Positions 21,326 to 28,927 of a stretch of 47,581 nucleotides of DNA are shown piece by piece (position 1 is the first letter of the stretch; each line of letters starts with the position of its first letter). Made by a program: the position numbers and the translations under genes. The notes beneath the pieces are model-generated. The model was not told the DNA's origin, made no database searches, and saw nothing but the letters and a program-made list of their open reading frames with translations. Origin of the DNA: JBIQLO01 sp044464175 (GTDB lineage: Bacteria; Planctomycetota; Phycisphaerae; Tepidisphaerales; Tepidisphaeraceae); the NCBI GenBank assembly GCA_044464175.1, contig JBIQLO010000002.1:1-47581 (forward strand), read 5' to 3'.

Positions 21326-24201
21326 GCCTCAGCGCGCCGCAATTGCGGCCGGCCCAAAAGCCCGCTCGCCTGCGCCTTCCCCTCGATGCGATTGATCAGC
21401 GTGTTGGCGACGAGGATTTCCACCTCATTCATGCCGACACGCAATGCGGGCGTCAGCTCCACCCGCCAGGGATGCCAGCAGCAAACCCCCACCGACGTGC
21501 CATTGACGCGCACCTCAAATGGGTCGTGCTGATCGCCCCCGGCCTCCAGCCAGAGCCGCGCACTTCCCCCGGACCACTCAAACCGCGCGGCATACGTCAT
21601 CAGCCCCGAATAGTGCGGAAAACCGAGCCGGGTCCAGTCCTCCGGTTCCGGCAGTGACAGGCCCCGCGCGGGATGAATGCGCGGCGGATCGGTCCGGACA
21701 ACCTCAAACGCCCCGCACAAATACAGCGGCTCCCCCAACGCGGCCGCATCCCCCTGCATCGGCCCGATCTGAAGACGCAGGTGGTTGGCTCCCGTTCGCG
21801 CCACGCGCTCCAGCGGCAATTCCAGCGAATCGGGCAACGACCCCGCCCCGGCCCTGGCCAGCTCCAGGGGTTGATCGTTGAGCCACAACCGGGCCTCGCC
21901 CGCAAACGCCAGCCGGTCCCAATTCAGCCGCAACGGCTCCACCAGCGCTTCCAATTCAAACACCGTCTCCAAAACCGCCACGCCCCCGGCGGGCGTCTGG
22001 GGAAATTGTCCGCTGAGCGCCGGAATCTGCACCACCTGCGTCCGCCCATCACCCGATCGCCAGCGCCACTCCCCCAGCCGCAGCGTGTTGGAACCGTGCG
22101 GCGTCACCGTCCACGGGCCGATCCAAGGGAGCGATGCAGCCGCCGGTTTGGTTGAAACAACATCCTCGTCTCCCAGGAACCGCCGCTCACCCGCCTCCAG
22201 TTCAACCGCCCGCCCCTCCTTCAGCACCAGCCGCACCGGCCGCTCGCTGGGGTTCCACACCGCCCGCTCAATCCGCCCGTCGATGTTCCGGCTGTGCACA
22301 TAAACCGCCTCTCCCTCCAGTTGCATCCAGGCGCGATGGCGGGCGATCAGCCGCTGAATCACCGCCTCATCTCCATCGCCCGCCACCTTGATCCGCACCG
22401 TCCGCTCCGAACCGATCAGGCGAATCGCCGCCTCCCTCCCCTCCGCCGGCAGCGCTGCCACCGCCCCGGCCGTCGCCTCGTCCAGAACGGGCACCTCCGG
22501 AACCACCAACGTTTCATACCGCGCCTGGCCCACGTTGAAGCCCGACCCCTCACGTCCCGCCTTCCCCAGATCAACCTCCGACACCAGATCGAAATCCAGT
22601 CCCGCCGCCATCATCCGCGCAATCAGCCGCCCCAGCCGCCGCGCCCACTCGGCCGCCTCCGCATCCTCCGGCCCGCGCGACTCAAACGCGCTGGTCGGAT
22701 AGAGCAACGCGATCGGCCGGTGCGGCCGCCCGCGCCCCAACCACCGCGACCACTCGCCCAGATGATCGCTCAACGCCCCCATGAACCGCCAATACGGCTG
22801 CTGCACGAATATCGACGGCGGCGCTTCGCGCTTGCGATTGCCGGCCATGCTCATCATCTGCCCGTGCATGGCGAACCGGTCGCACCCGCAGACCGCCAGG
22901 CAATCCAGAATCCGCCGCATGCGCCCCAGCGTGATTCCCTCCCCGCTGACGCCCAGCGCCTCGGTAAAGACATGCGCCCGCCCGCGCTGATGCGCCGCCG
23001 AGCTGGCCAGCTTCGGCCCCAGCAGGCGATGCCCGTCGCTCAGCGTGCCGAAGCGCGAGGAAATCTGGTCGCATCCCGGCCAATGCATCGCGCCGCTCGC
23101 CTCCATCCAGCCGGGCGTGAGCGTCACCTGCAGCAGCGGATCCTCCTCCGGCGAATAGTGGCCCGTAAAAACCACCCCGTGCGTCTCGCACCACCGCGCG
23201 ATCGGCTCGCTGAATCGCTCCGTCCAGAGCCGGCCCAGCAGCCGCCGGTAGCGCAGGCGGGCCGCCTCTCCCCTCAATCCCGCATGGCTCAGCAGCCAGG
23301 GAAGGTCCTCCAGCAGGTTCCGTCCATAAGCGCGCTGGTAATCCTCCGGCAACCCCGCCGACCAGGGATACGGCCCGCACAGCTTGGCCTCATCCGTAAA
23401 AGCGGCCTGAAACTGCGCAAACCGCTCCGCCCCCAGTTCATCGAAGGTGCGCTGATAGGTCATCTCGATGAACGCCTCGACCGTGCGTGGATTCAGCAGA
23501 TCGACATACAGCCCGTGCCGGGAATCCGGCTGGGGCTTCTGCCAGACCGCCAGCACCCAGTACGGCCGATCCGCCGGCGCCTGCCAGTGCAATTCCCACT
23601 GGTCCCCCTGCAGCCGCGCCCGCCAGTGCGGATCGGAGCGCTCCTCGGGATAGAACGTCGGCCCATAGGTGTGCGTACACAGGCCGATGATCGACCAGCG
23701 CCGTCCCACGATCCCCGCGTGCCCGTTCACATCCACAAAATCGCCCGCCCGCGCTCCCGCCTCATCGGCCGGGGCGGCGTAGATGCCCACCAACCCCCGC
23801 GCCTCGGGAAATGCCGCCCGCACCATTCCCCCCTGCGGACGGATCACCCGCCGCTCGAACGCCAGCGTTTGCCCCGCCAGTTCCGGATGCCGGTCCAGCA
23901 ACAGCCCTCCGGCCGTGCCGCTGGGAAAGGGATTTTCATCATAAAACCATACCCCCAGCCCCCGCTCCCGGGCGGCCTCCATCAGAAAAACCATCAGCTC
24001 AAACCACTGGCGCGACAGGTAGAGCACCTCCATCCCATCCCGCGGATGGATGACGACAGCGCTGAACCGCTGGGTCGCCAGTTCATCAAATTGCCGCAGA
24101 ATCGTCGGGCGATGCGGATGATCGTTGAGAAACCAGAAGGCGACCGGCCCATCGGGGTGGGCCACCCGCCCGCGCGAACCCTCCATTCCGCTGGCGCTCA
24201 T
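21322..24201 (-). CDS. GH106-like glycoside hydrolase (alpha-L-rhamnosidase-related)
   Basis: A 959-residue protein whose N-terminal third resembles GH106-type barrels: FWFLNDHPHRPTILRQFDEL, then VVIHPRDGMEVLYLSRQWFE and the loop FYDENPFPSGTAGG, corresponding to the conserved (W/F)PSG segment of the family. The middle has ARWCETHGVVFTGHYSPEED and GEWSRWLGRGRPHRPIALLY, typical of large multi-domain rhamnosidases. Near the C-terminus are two beta-sandwich regions (TVTPHGSNTLRLGEWRWR; YAARFEWSGGSARLWLEAGG) that look like galactose-binding folds. No signal peptide is seen. The ATG at 24201 follows AAGGAGG. Family membership is by pattern and may be a neighbouring unclassified group. It lies 16 bp after a membrane-protein gene in a two-gene unit. 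Confidence 0.78.
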   Translation of the reverse strand: MSASGMEGSRGRVAHPDGPVAFWFLNDHPHRPTILRQFDELATQRFSAVVIHPRDGMEVLYLSRQWFELMVFLMEAARERGLGVWFYDENPFPSGTAGGLLLDRHPELAGQTLAFERRVIRPQGGMVRAAFPEARGLVGIYAAPADEAGARAGDFVDVNGHAGIVGRRWSIIGLCTHTYGPTFYPEERSDPHWRARLQGDQWELHWQAPADRPYWVLAVWQKPQPDSRHGLYVDLLNPRTVEAFIEMTYQRTFDELGAERFAQFQAAFTDEAKLCGPYPWSAGLPEDYQRAYGRNLLEDLPWLLSHAGLRGEAARLRYRRLLGRLWTERFSEPIARWCETHGVVFTGHYSPEEDPLLQVTLTPGWMEASGAMHWPGCDQISSRFGTLSDGHRLLGPKLASSAAHQRGRAHVFTEALGVSGEGITLGRMRRILDCLAVCGCDRFAMHGQMMSMAGNRKREAPPSIFVQQPYWRFMGALSDHLGEWSRWLGRGRPHRPIALLYPTSAFESRGPEDAEAAEWARRLGRLIARMMAAGLDFDLVSEVDLGKAGREGSGFNVGQARYETLVVPEVPVLDEATAGAVAALPAEGREAAIRLIGSERTVRIKVAGDGDEAVIQRLIARHRAWMQLEGEAVYVHSRNIDGRIERAVWNPSERPVRLVLKEGRAVELEAGERRFLGDEDVVSTKPAAASLPWIGPWTVTPHGSNTLRLGEWRWRSGDGRTQVVQIPALSGQFPQTPAGGVAVLETVFELEALVEPLRLNWDRLAFAGEARLWLNDQPLELARAGAGSLPDSLELPLERVARTGANHLRLQIGPMQGDAAALGEPLYLCGAFEVVRTDPPRIHPARGLSLPEPEDWTRLGFPHYSGLMTYAARFEWSGGSARLWLEAGGDQHDPFEVRVNGTSVGVCCWHPWRVELTPALRVGMNEVEILVANTLINRIEGKAQASGLLGRPQLRRAEA

Positions 24202-24217
24202 CTCCGCCTCCTTGTCT

Positions 24218-24556
24218 TTATGCCCTCAGCAGCGAAAACAGAAACGAGGTGGTCATATACACCCCCACCCCCATCGCCAAGCTCCAGAACGCCCCCACGC
24301 GGTCGCAGAAGAAATAGACGATCACGATGTACAACACCCACGCCGGAACCGTATAGACAAACCCGCGCGCATAACTGGCCACCGCCTCGTTCCCGCCGTT
24401 GCGGTAGATCAGGTAGAACGCCAGCAGCGTCATCGAGGGAAACTGCGTGATGAACGCGGCGGCCAGCCCATTCCCCTTGGTGCCAAAGTAGGTCGTGAGC
24501 ATCACAATCAGACCACCAATCACGAAATAGAGCGCGAATTTGACGGCTTCGTTCAT
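24218..24556 (-). CDS. DUF3147 family small membrane protein
   Basis: 112 residues, MNEAVKFALYFVIGGLIVML at the start and four hydrophobic spans in all, with short polar loops. This agrees with DUF3147, a family of small inner-membrane proteins that includes E. coli GlpM. Their function is not known to me. GTKGNGLAAAFITQFPSMTL and YRNGGNEAVASYARGF form the conserved loops. A 71-residue upstream extension from 24769 is rejected because it overlaps the metF start region and is not hydrophobic. The GH106-like gene follows 16 bp downstream and is likely co-transcribed, which is an unusual partner. Confidence 0.72.
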   Translation of the reverse strand: MNEAVKFALYFVIGGLIVMLTTYFGTKGNGLAAAFITQFPSMTLLAFYLIYRNGGNEAVASYARGFVYTVPAWVLYIVIVYFFCDRVGAFWSLAMGVGVYMTTSFLFSLLRA

Positions 24557-24630
24557 ATAGGTTGAAAGATGCGATTGACTGTAATATCCCTCCCGGTTCT
24601 CCGCCAGAGGGGCGGGCAGGGGGCGGAAAA

Positions 24631-24704
24631 GGGGATCCTTGCCTGCCCAAATCCCCGTTTTTGAGCCCCGGGCGCCGGGGCGCGCCGATAAGGACAGGCA
24701 GAGG
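24631..24704 (+). promoter_or_regulatory. Possible structured leader (pseudoknot-like) upstream of metF
   Basis: GGGGAT (24631-24636) pairs with ATCCCC (24651-24656). The loop contains CCTTGCCTG (24637-24645), complementary with one bulge to CAGGCA-G-AGG (24695-24704). A perfect GCCCCGG-GCG-CCGGGGC hairpin (24665-24681) lies between. Such loop-to-3'-end pairing resembles the fold of metabolite-sensing leaders. It does not match the SAM or SAH riboswitch consensus sequences that I remember. GC-rich DNA makes chance pairing easy. Confidence 0.3.
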
Positions 24705-24760
24705 CGGCATTGACAGCCACGGATATTTAGCCGAAAATCCGGATGAACGGATGGATGCTT

Positions 24761-25651
24761 ATGACCCAATCAACCGGACAAGTCGGGGCGCGGATCGATC
24801 AATTGCTGCAGGCGGGCCGGCCGACGGTCTCCTTCGAATTCTTTCCCCCCAAGACCGAAAAAGGATTTGAGTCCCTCTACGAGACGATCCGCCAGCTCAA
24901 GCCCCTGGAGCCCAGCTACGTCTCCGTCACCTACGGCGCCGGCGGCAGCACGCGCCAGAAGACCGTGGACCTGGTGGAGAAAATCCAGCGCGAGTCCGGC
25001 ATCAACGCCATGGCCCACCTCACCTGCGTCGGCCACACCGCCCAGGAGATCGGGCAGGTATTGAAAGACCTCTGGGCCGCCGGCATCCGCAACGTCCTGG
25101 CTCTGCGCGGCGATCCGCCGGCCGGCCAGGCCGCCTTCACCGCCACCGAAGGGGGCTTCGCCTACGCCAACGAGCTGGTGAGCTACGTCGCCCCGCGCCA
25201 CGATTTCTGCATCGGCGTGGCCGGCTACCCCGAGGGGCACCCCCAGTGCCTCAACCGCATCCGCGACCTGGAGCACCTCAAGCGCAAGGTGGACGCCGGC
25301 GGGCGCTTCGTCATCACCCAGCTCTTTTTCGACAACGCCGACTTTTACCGATTCCGCGACGCGGCGCGGGCGGCCGGGATCAACGTCCCCATCGTCGCCG
25401 GCATCATGCCCATCGGCAACGTCGGGCAGATCAAGCGGTTTGTCTCCATGTGCGGCGCCAAAATTCCCCAGCCGCTCCTGCTGAAACTGGAAGGGCTGGA
25501 GGCCGACCCCGACGCCGTCTACCGCGCCGGCGTGGAATACGCCACCGACCAATGCCGCGACCTCCTGCGCCACGGCGTGGATGGGCTGCACTTTTACACC
25601 CTCAACAAAAGCCAGGCCACCGTCGAAATCTGCCGCGCCATGCGCGCCTGA
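24761..25651 (+). CDS. metF: 5,10-methylenetetrahydrofolate reductase
   Basis: About 296 residues from the ATG at 24761. It reduces methylene-THF to methyl-THF with FAD, supplying methyl groups for methionine synthesis. Family motifs: VSFEFFPPKTEKGFESLYET (substrate/FAD edge), VSVTYGAGGSTR, AHLTCVG, NVLALRGDPP, and the C-terminal RFVITQLFFDNADFYRF. The length is typical of the bacterial single-domain form. In-frame ATGs at 24743 and 24755 are also possible; GGATGG upstream favours 24761. It has a single-gene appearance. The leader between 24600 and 24740 may be structured, and nested hairpins lie after the stop. Confidence 0.95.
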   Translation: MTQSTGQVGARIDQLLQAGRPTVSFEFFPPKTEKGFESLYETIRQLKPLEPSYVSVTYGAGGSTRQKTVDLVEKIQRESGINAMAHLTCVGHTAQEIGQVLKDLWAAGIRNVLALRGDPPAGQAAFTATEGGFAYANELVSYVAPRHDFCIGVAGYPEGHPQCLNRIRDLEHLKRKVDAGGRFVITQLFFDNADFYRFRDAARAAGINVPIVAGIMPIGNVGQIKRFVSMCGAKIPQPLLLKLEGLEADPDAVYRAGVEYATDQCRDLLRHGVDGLHFYTLNKSQATVEICRAMRA

Positions 25652-25680
25652 ACGCCCCTTCCCCCTCCGACTTTGTTCCG

Positions 25681-25717
25681 CCCAACCGGCGTAGGGTCCG
25701 CCCCGCGGACCGTTGGG
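25681..25717. terminator. Nested hairpin between convergent metF and DUF4288 genes
   Basis: GGTCCGC-CCC-GCGGACC (25695-25711) inside an outer CCCAAC/GTTGGG pair (25681-25686, 25712-25717). Position between two converging genes suggests a bidirectional terminator. There is no U-run, so intrinsic termination is doubtful; it also belongs to the variable-stem hairpin family. Confidence 0.4.
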
Positions 25718-25767
25718 AGAAGGGCGCCCATCCGCGCGAAATGGTCCGCATCGCAGCCCGCACATCT

Positions 25768-26127
25768 CTACGTATACTCCTTCACATCCACCGTCTCCCC
25801 CTCGACAAACCGGTCAAACGTCTCCTTGTCCGGCAGTTCCATCTCCGAATATGTCACTTCCGTCCCATGCCCCGGCCGCTGGTCCGCATCAACGCACAGC
25901 ACCAGCTTGCGCACACCCCCGAACACCCATCGCGCCGGCCGATCGTCATGGAAAAAGCTCCCCTCGGAGTCCCCCTCATCCTCCCTCGCCCGCTCCTCGG
26001 CCAATTCCTGCGCCGCTTCCGCCGTCTCCGCCTCAATTAAAATGATGTTCTCCCACAGCGGATAACAATCCTGCCGCCCATCCTTGAATTCCACATACAT
26101 CACGACATGCGCTGCATACCATTCCAT
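25768..26127 (-). CDS. DUF4288 domain-containing protein
   Basis: 119 residues from the ATG at 26127: MEWYAAHVVMYVEFKDGRQD, then YPLWENIILIEAETAEAAQE and the end PARWVFGGVRKLVLCVDADQ with RPGHGTEVTYSEME. The WYAAH(V/I)VMYV plus WENI(I/Y)LI and GTEVTY pattern is that of DUF4288, small cytosolic proteins of unknown function. An upstream start at 26229 is rejected, because those residues show no family similarity and the start would overlap the neighbouring gene's end. It follows the LuxR gene on the same strand with a 102-bp gap. Confidence 0.85.
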   Translation of the reverse strand: MEWYAAHVVMYVEFKDGRQDCYPLWENIILIEAETAEAAQELAEERAREDEGDSEGSFFHDDRPARWVFGGVRKLVLCVDADQRPGHGTEVTYSEMELPDKETFDRFVEGETVDVKEYT

Positions 26128-26229
26128 GCCACACCGCCTTTCCCCGCCGACCTTACCACAATCCCCTCCTGCCGAAAAAGCATCCACGAAGTGCCGGCAA
26201 TGCACCCACTGCCGGAGCGATTGGCGCAT

Positions 26230-27066
26230 TTAATAGTTCGGCATCGGCGGGCCCGCGCCTGGTCCTGGTAACGCCGCCCCCTCCTCCAACGGACGGATGA
26301 ACTTGGCCAACAGCTCATCGCGCCCGGCGACATCGAAATGCCGGTAGAGCAGTTGCACGTACTCGCGCACCGTCCAGACGCTCAGCCCCAGCTTGCGGGC
26401 GATCTGCTTGGGCGCGGATCCCGCCAGCAGCTGATCCAGCACCTGCCGCAGCCGCGGCGACAGCTCGCGCGGAACGGCCGGCGGTAGTGTCAGATGGCCG
26501 CGCTCCACCAGGCGGCGAATTTCGGCCACCGCGAATCGCACCGTCCCCACCTGCACCGCCGTGAGCTTGCGCGAGCGCCCGAAGCAGTGCATGCCGATCC
26601 CGACAATCCTGTCCCCCTGATCGCCCGTTCGACAGTAGCTGATGACGCCGTCTTGCATCCGTGACGTGGTCATCAGATCCATAAAGCTGGCGTGGCGCGC
26701 CCGCGCCTCGCGGTCCGGAAGAACGCCGCCGAGCGTGAAGGCCGGCAGGGCGGCCGGGTCGCGGATCGAGCGGTAGCAGAAGGGATCGTCGTCGAGCGAA
26801 AAGTAAATGCCGAATTCGGCGGTGTAGCGTAGAAACGACGAGTCGGGCTGGGCGTTGAGCGTGGAATGCAGGAAATGCGGCCGGCGTCCCTTCCGCCACT
26901 CCTCACCGACATAGAAGAACGCCGAGTGCGTGCCGACGATCTCATTCAGCCCGTCAATCAGCAGTTGCCGCTGCGCCGGCGGATCCCCCCGCAGCGCCGC
27001 CACATCCGCCAGATGCCGCATCACCCGCAGCATCGTCGCCTCGTTGAGCTTCGTACGGTCCGCCAT
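26230..27066 (-). CDS. LuxR-type HTH transcriptional regulator
   Basis: 278 residues from the ATG at 27066, with GGGAG upstream; a TTG two codons earlier is the less likely start. The N-terminal 200 residues are a GAF-like or unrecognised sensor (NEIVGTHSAFFYVGEEWRKG, DRIVGIGMHCFGRS). The C-terminal 65 residues form a GerE/LuxR helix-turn-helix: LSPRLRQVLDQLLAGSAPKQ, IARKLGLSVWTVREYVQLLY and RHFDVAGRDELLAKF. Such proteins act as dimers on DNA and often answer quorum, stress or metabolite signals. The gene has no obvious cognate kinase next to it. A perfect 20-bp palindrome 30 bp upstream of the ATG is a candidate autoregulatory site. Confidence 0.85.
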   Translation of the reverse strand: MADRTKLNEATMLRVMRHLADVAALRGDPPAQRQLLIDGLNEIVGTHSAFFYVGEEWRKGRRPHFLHSTLNAQPDSSFLRYTAEFGIYFSLDDDPFCYRSIRDPAALPAFTLGGVLPDREARARHASFMDLMTTSRMQDGVISYCRTGDQGDRIVGIGMHCFGRSRKLTAVQVGTVRFAVAEIRRLVERGHLTLPPAVPRELSPRLRQVLDQLLAGSAPKQIARKLGLSVWTVREYVQLLYRHFDVAGRDELLAKFIRPLEEGAALPGPGAGPPMPNY

Positions 27067-27095
27067 GATCAAACTCCCGGCCAGGGGAAATGGTC

Positions 27096-27115
27096 TGCGG
27101 ATGATTTCATCCGCA
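27096..27115. promoter_or_regulatory. Perfect 20-bp palindrome upstream of the LuxR-type gene
   Basis: TGCGGATGA-TT-TCATCCGCA, 9-bp half-sites without mismatch, 30-49 bp before the ATG on the minus strand and just downstream of a TATATTCG stretch that may hold the -10 region. Size and symmetry fit a LuxR-type (20-bp) operator; a hairpin is the alternative. Confidence 0.5.
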
Positions 27116-27213
27116 TAAATCGAATATAACCAAAAATTGCGGCTTGCTGAAATATCCTCCCGTCCCGTCGAACCCCAAGAGACCGACAGAGATGCCCCCG
27201 ATGGGGAAAAAAA

Positions 27214-27253
27214 TTCTCGAGAACTTGACTATATACCTAACCTCGCCTAGGGT
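27214..27253 (+). promoter_or_regulatory. Promoter-like element upstream of rtcB and the second AC-rich repeat
   Basis: Palindrome TTCTCGAGAA (27214-27223) abuts TTGACT (27225-27230), followed after 17 bp by TAGGGT (27248-27253), a poor -10. The order promoter, about 95 bp, AC-rich repeat, + strand gene repeats that seen at 14579. The 431-bp gap from 27067 to 27497 contains this, the palindrome at 27096, a CCCC-GAT-GGGG hairpin followed by A7 at 27195-27213, and the repeat, but no convincing gene. Confidence 0.4.
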
Positions 27254-27348
27254 CCCTTAATGAATGAATATCAAGGAATCTCATGCTTCGCTCCTTCCTT
27301 CATCGCTGCTGTTCTCCGCCCAGGACCACCACGACAAAATGTCGTCCA

Positions 27349-27441
27349 AACCCAAACGAACCAAACCCAATCCCCCGCTGGCGCTCTCAAAACGCGGTTT
27401 TTCACCCCGACACCACTACGACATTTTTCGAAACGAACCAA
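27349..27441 (+). repeat. AC-rich dispersed repeat, copy 2
   Basis: Gap-free match to 14690-14782 (70 of 93 by hand count). It begins with the same 23-bp core (AACCCAAACGAACCAAACCC and three more bases). The matching frame reads NPNEPNPIPRWRSQN. It lies 56 bp before the rtcB start. The amino-acid identity in that frame (18 of 31) is below the nucleotide identity, which argues against protein coding. Confidence 0.75.
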
Positions 27442-27497
27442 ACCCAATTAGGAAAAAAAAACTCCCATCCGTGTCGACCTCTGGCTAACATAAACCC

Positions 27498-28901
27498 ATG
27501 ACCCCCCGCGCCCTGCTTAACCTCGGCTTCCAGCCCGGCCCGCCCATCGGCGTCGCCCTGCGCCTCATCCCCCAACTCAACCTCGACCTCCAAACCCTCG
27601 AATCCGACCTCCGCGCGGTCCTGACCGATCCCGTCCCATACAAAACCCATCCGCAATGGTCCCCTTTGGCCGAGGCGCTGCTCGAACAGACTCGCCGCCA
27701 GGCCACCTACCAGGAGCGTCCCGACCCCGCTCCCTACCGCATCTGGGGCCAGGACCTCGAACCCGGCGCGGTTGACCAGCTAAAAAACGCCGCCCGCCTC
27801 CCCGTCGCCGTGGCCGGCGCGCTCATGCCCGACGCCCACCAGGGCTACGGCCTGCCCATCGGCGGCGTCCTCGCCACCGACAACGCCGTCATCCCCTACG
27901 CCGTCGGCGTCGATATCGCCTGCCGCATGAAACTCTCCGTCCTCGACATTCCCCCGGAGCAGATGAAGGGCTTGGAAAAGCAGCTCAAAAACGCCCTGGA
28001 GCGCCAGACCGTCTTCGGCACCGGCGGCGTCCACCGCAAGCCGCTGGAACACGAAGTCTTGGCCGCGGATTGGGACATCTCTCCCATCACGCGCAAATAC
28101 TACGACAAGGCCCAGGCCCAGCTCGGCACCAGCGGCAGCGGCAATCACTTCGTCGAATTCGGCATCCTCACCATCGACCCCGTCGCGCCCCGCGATCCCG
28201 CCTTCGATCTGCCCCCCGGCCAATACCTCGCCCTCCTCTCCCATTCCGGCTCGCGCGGTACCGGCGCGATGGTGGCCGATCACTACTCCAAACTGGCGAT
28301 GAATCTCCACCCCGAACTCCCCCCCGAGCTGCGCCGTCTCGCCTGGCTCGACCTCGATTCCGACCCCGGCCGGGAATACTTCGCCGCCATGAACCTCATG
28401 GGCCGCTACGCCCACGCCAACCACGAACTGATCCACCAGCGCGTCGCTAAAGCCTTAGGCGCGAAAGTCCTGGCCGGCGTCGAAAACCATCACAACTTCG
28501 CCTGGAAGGAAATCCACAACGGCCGCGAGGTGATTGTCCACCGCAAAGGCGCCACCCCCGCCGCCGCCGGCGTCCTGGGCGTCATCCCCGGCTCCATGGC
28601 CGACCCCGGCTTCATCGTCCGAGGCCGCGGCGACCCCCAGTCCCTCCACTCCGCCAGCCACGGCGCCGGCCGCCGCATGTCCCGCACCGCCGCCAAAAAC
28701 CAGTTCCGCTGGTCCCACTTCAAAGACCAGTTCGCAAAAGCCGGCGTCCAGCTCCTCTCGGCCGGCATCGACGAAGCCCCCGGCGCCTACAAAGACATCC
28801 GCCAGGTCATGGCCCACCAATCCGACCTGGTGGAAACCCTGGCCCGCTTCGACCCCAAACTAGTCAAAATGGCCCCGGCGGGCGAACGGCCGGAGGATTG
28901 A
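27498..28901 (+). CDS. rtcB: RNA-splicing ligase RtcB
   Basis: A 467-residue GTP-dependent RNA ligase that joins 2',3'-cyclic phosphate (or 3'-phosphate) to 5'-OH ends, in tRNA or rRNA repair. Motifs in order: MPDAHQGYGLPIGGVLAT (110-127), GVDIACRM with the metal Cys142, GSGNHFVE with His217, HSGSRG with His249, ENHHNFAW with His331/332, HRKGATPA, and SHGAGRRMSR with the guanylylated His388. All ligands are present, so it should be active. Unlike the E. coli operon, no RtcA or RtcR neighbour is seen; a LuxR gene is divergent upstream. AC-rich repeat and promoter-like DNA precede it. Confidence 0.97.
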   Translation: MTPRALLNLGFQPGPPIGVALRLIPQLNLDLQTLESDLRAVLTDPVPYKTHPQWSPLAEALLEQTRRQATYQERPDPAPYRIWGQDLEPGAVDQLKNAARLPVAVAGALMPDAHQGYGLPIGGVLATDNAVIPYAVGVDIACRMKLSVLDIPPEQMKGLEKQLKNALERQTVFGTGGVHRKPLEHEVLAADWDISPITRKYYDKAQAQLGTSGSGNHFVEFGILTIDPVAPRDPAFDLPPGQYLALLSHSGSRGTGAMVADHYSKLAMNLHPELPPELRRLAWLDLDSDPGREYFAAMNLMGRYAHANHELIHQRVAKALGAKVLAGVENHHNFAWKEIHNGREVIVHRKGATPAAAGVLGVIPGSMADPGFIVRGRGDPQSLHSASHGAGRRMSRTAAKNQFRWSHFKDQFAKAGVQLLSAGIDEAPGAYKDIRQVMAHQSDLVETLARFDPKLVKMAPAGERPED

Positions 28902-28927
28902 GGGGGGTGCAATTCATTACACCCCCC
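28902..28927. terminator. Hairpin at the convergent rtcB / YcxB-like junction
   Basis: GGGGGGTG (28902-28909) pairs exactly with CACCCCCC (28920-28927) around a 10-base loop that contains the minus-strand stop codon. It begins at the base after the rtcB stop. Its place suggests a bidirectional terminator; no T-run is present. Confidence 0.45.

Noticed and set aside
24570..24760. Known SAM, SAH or cobalamin riboswitch before metF
   Set aside because: I looked for the conserved core words that I remember and did not find them. Only a general pseudoknot-like pairing remains.
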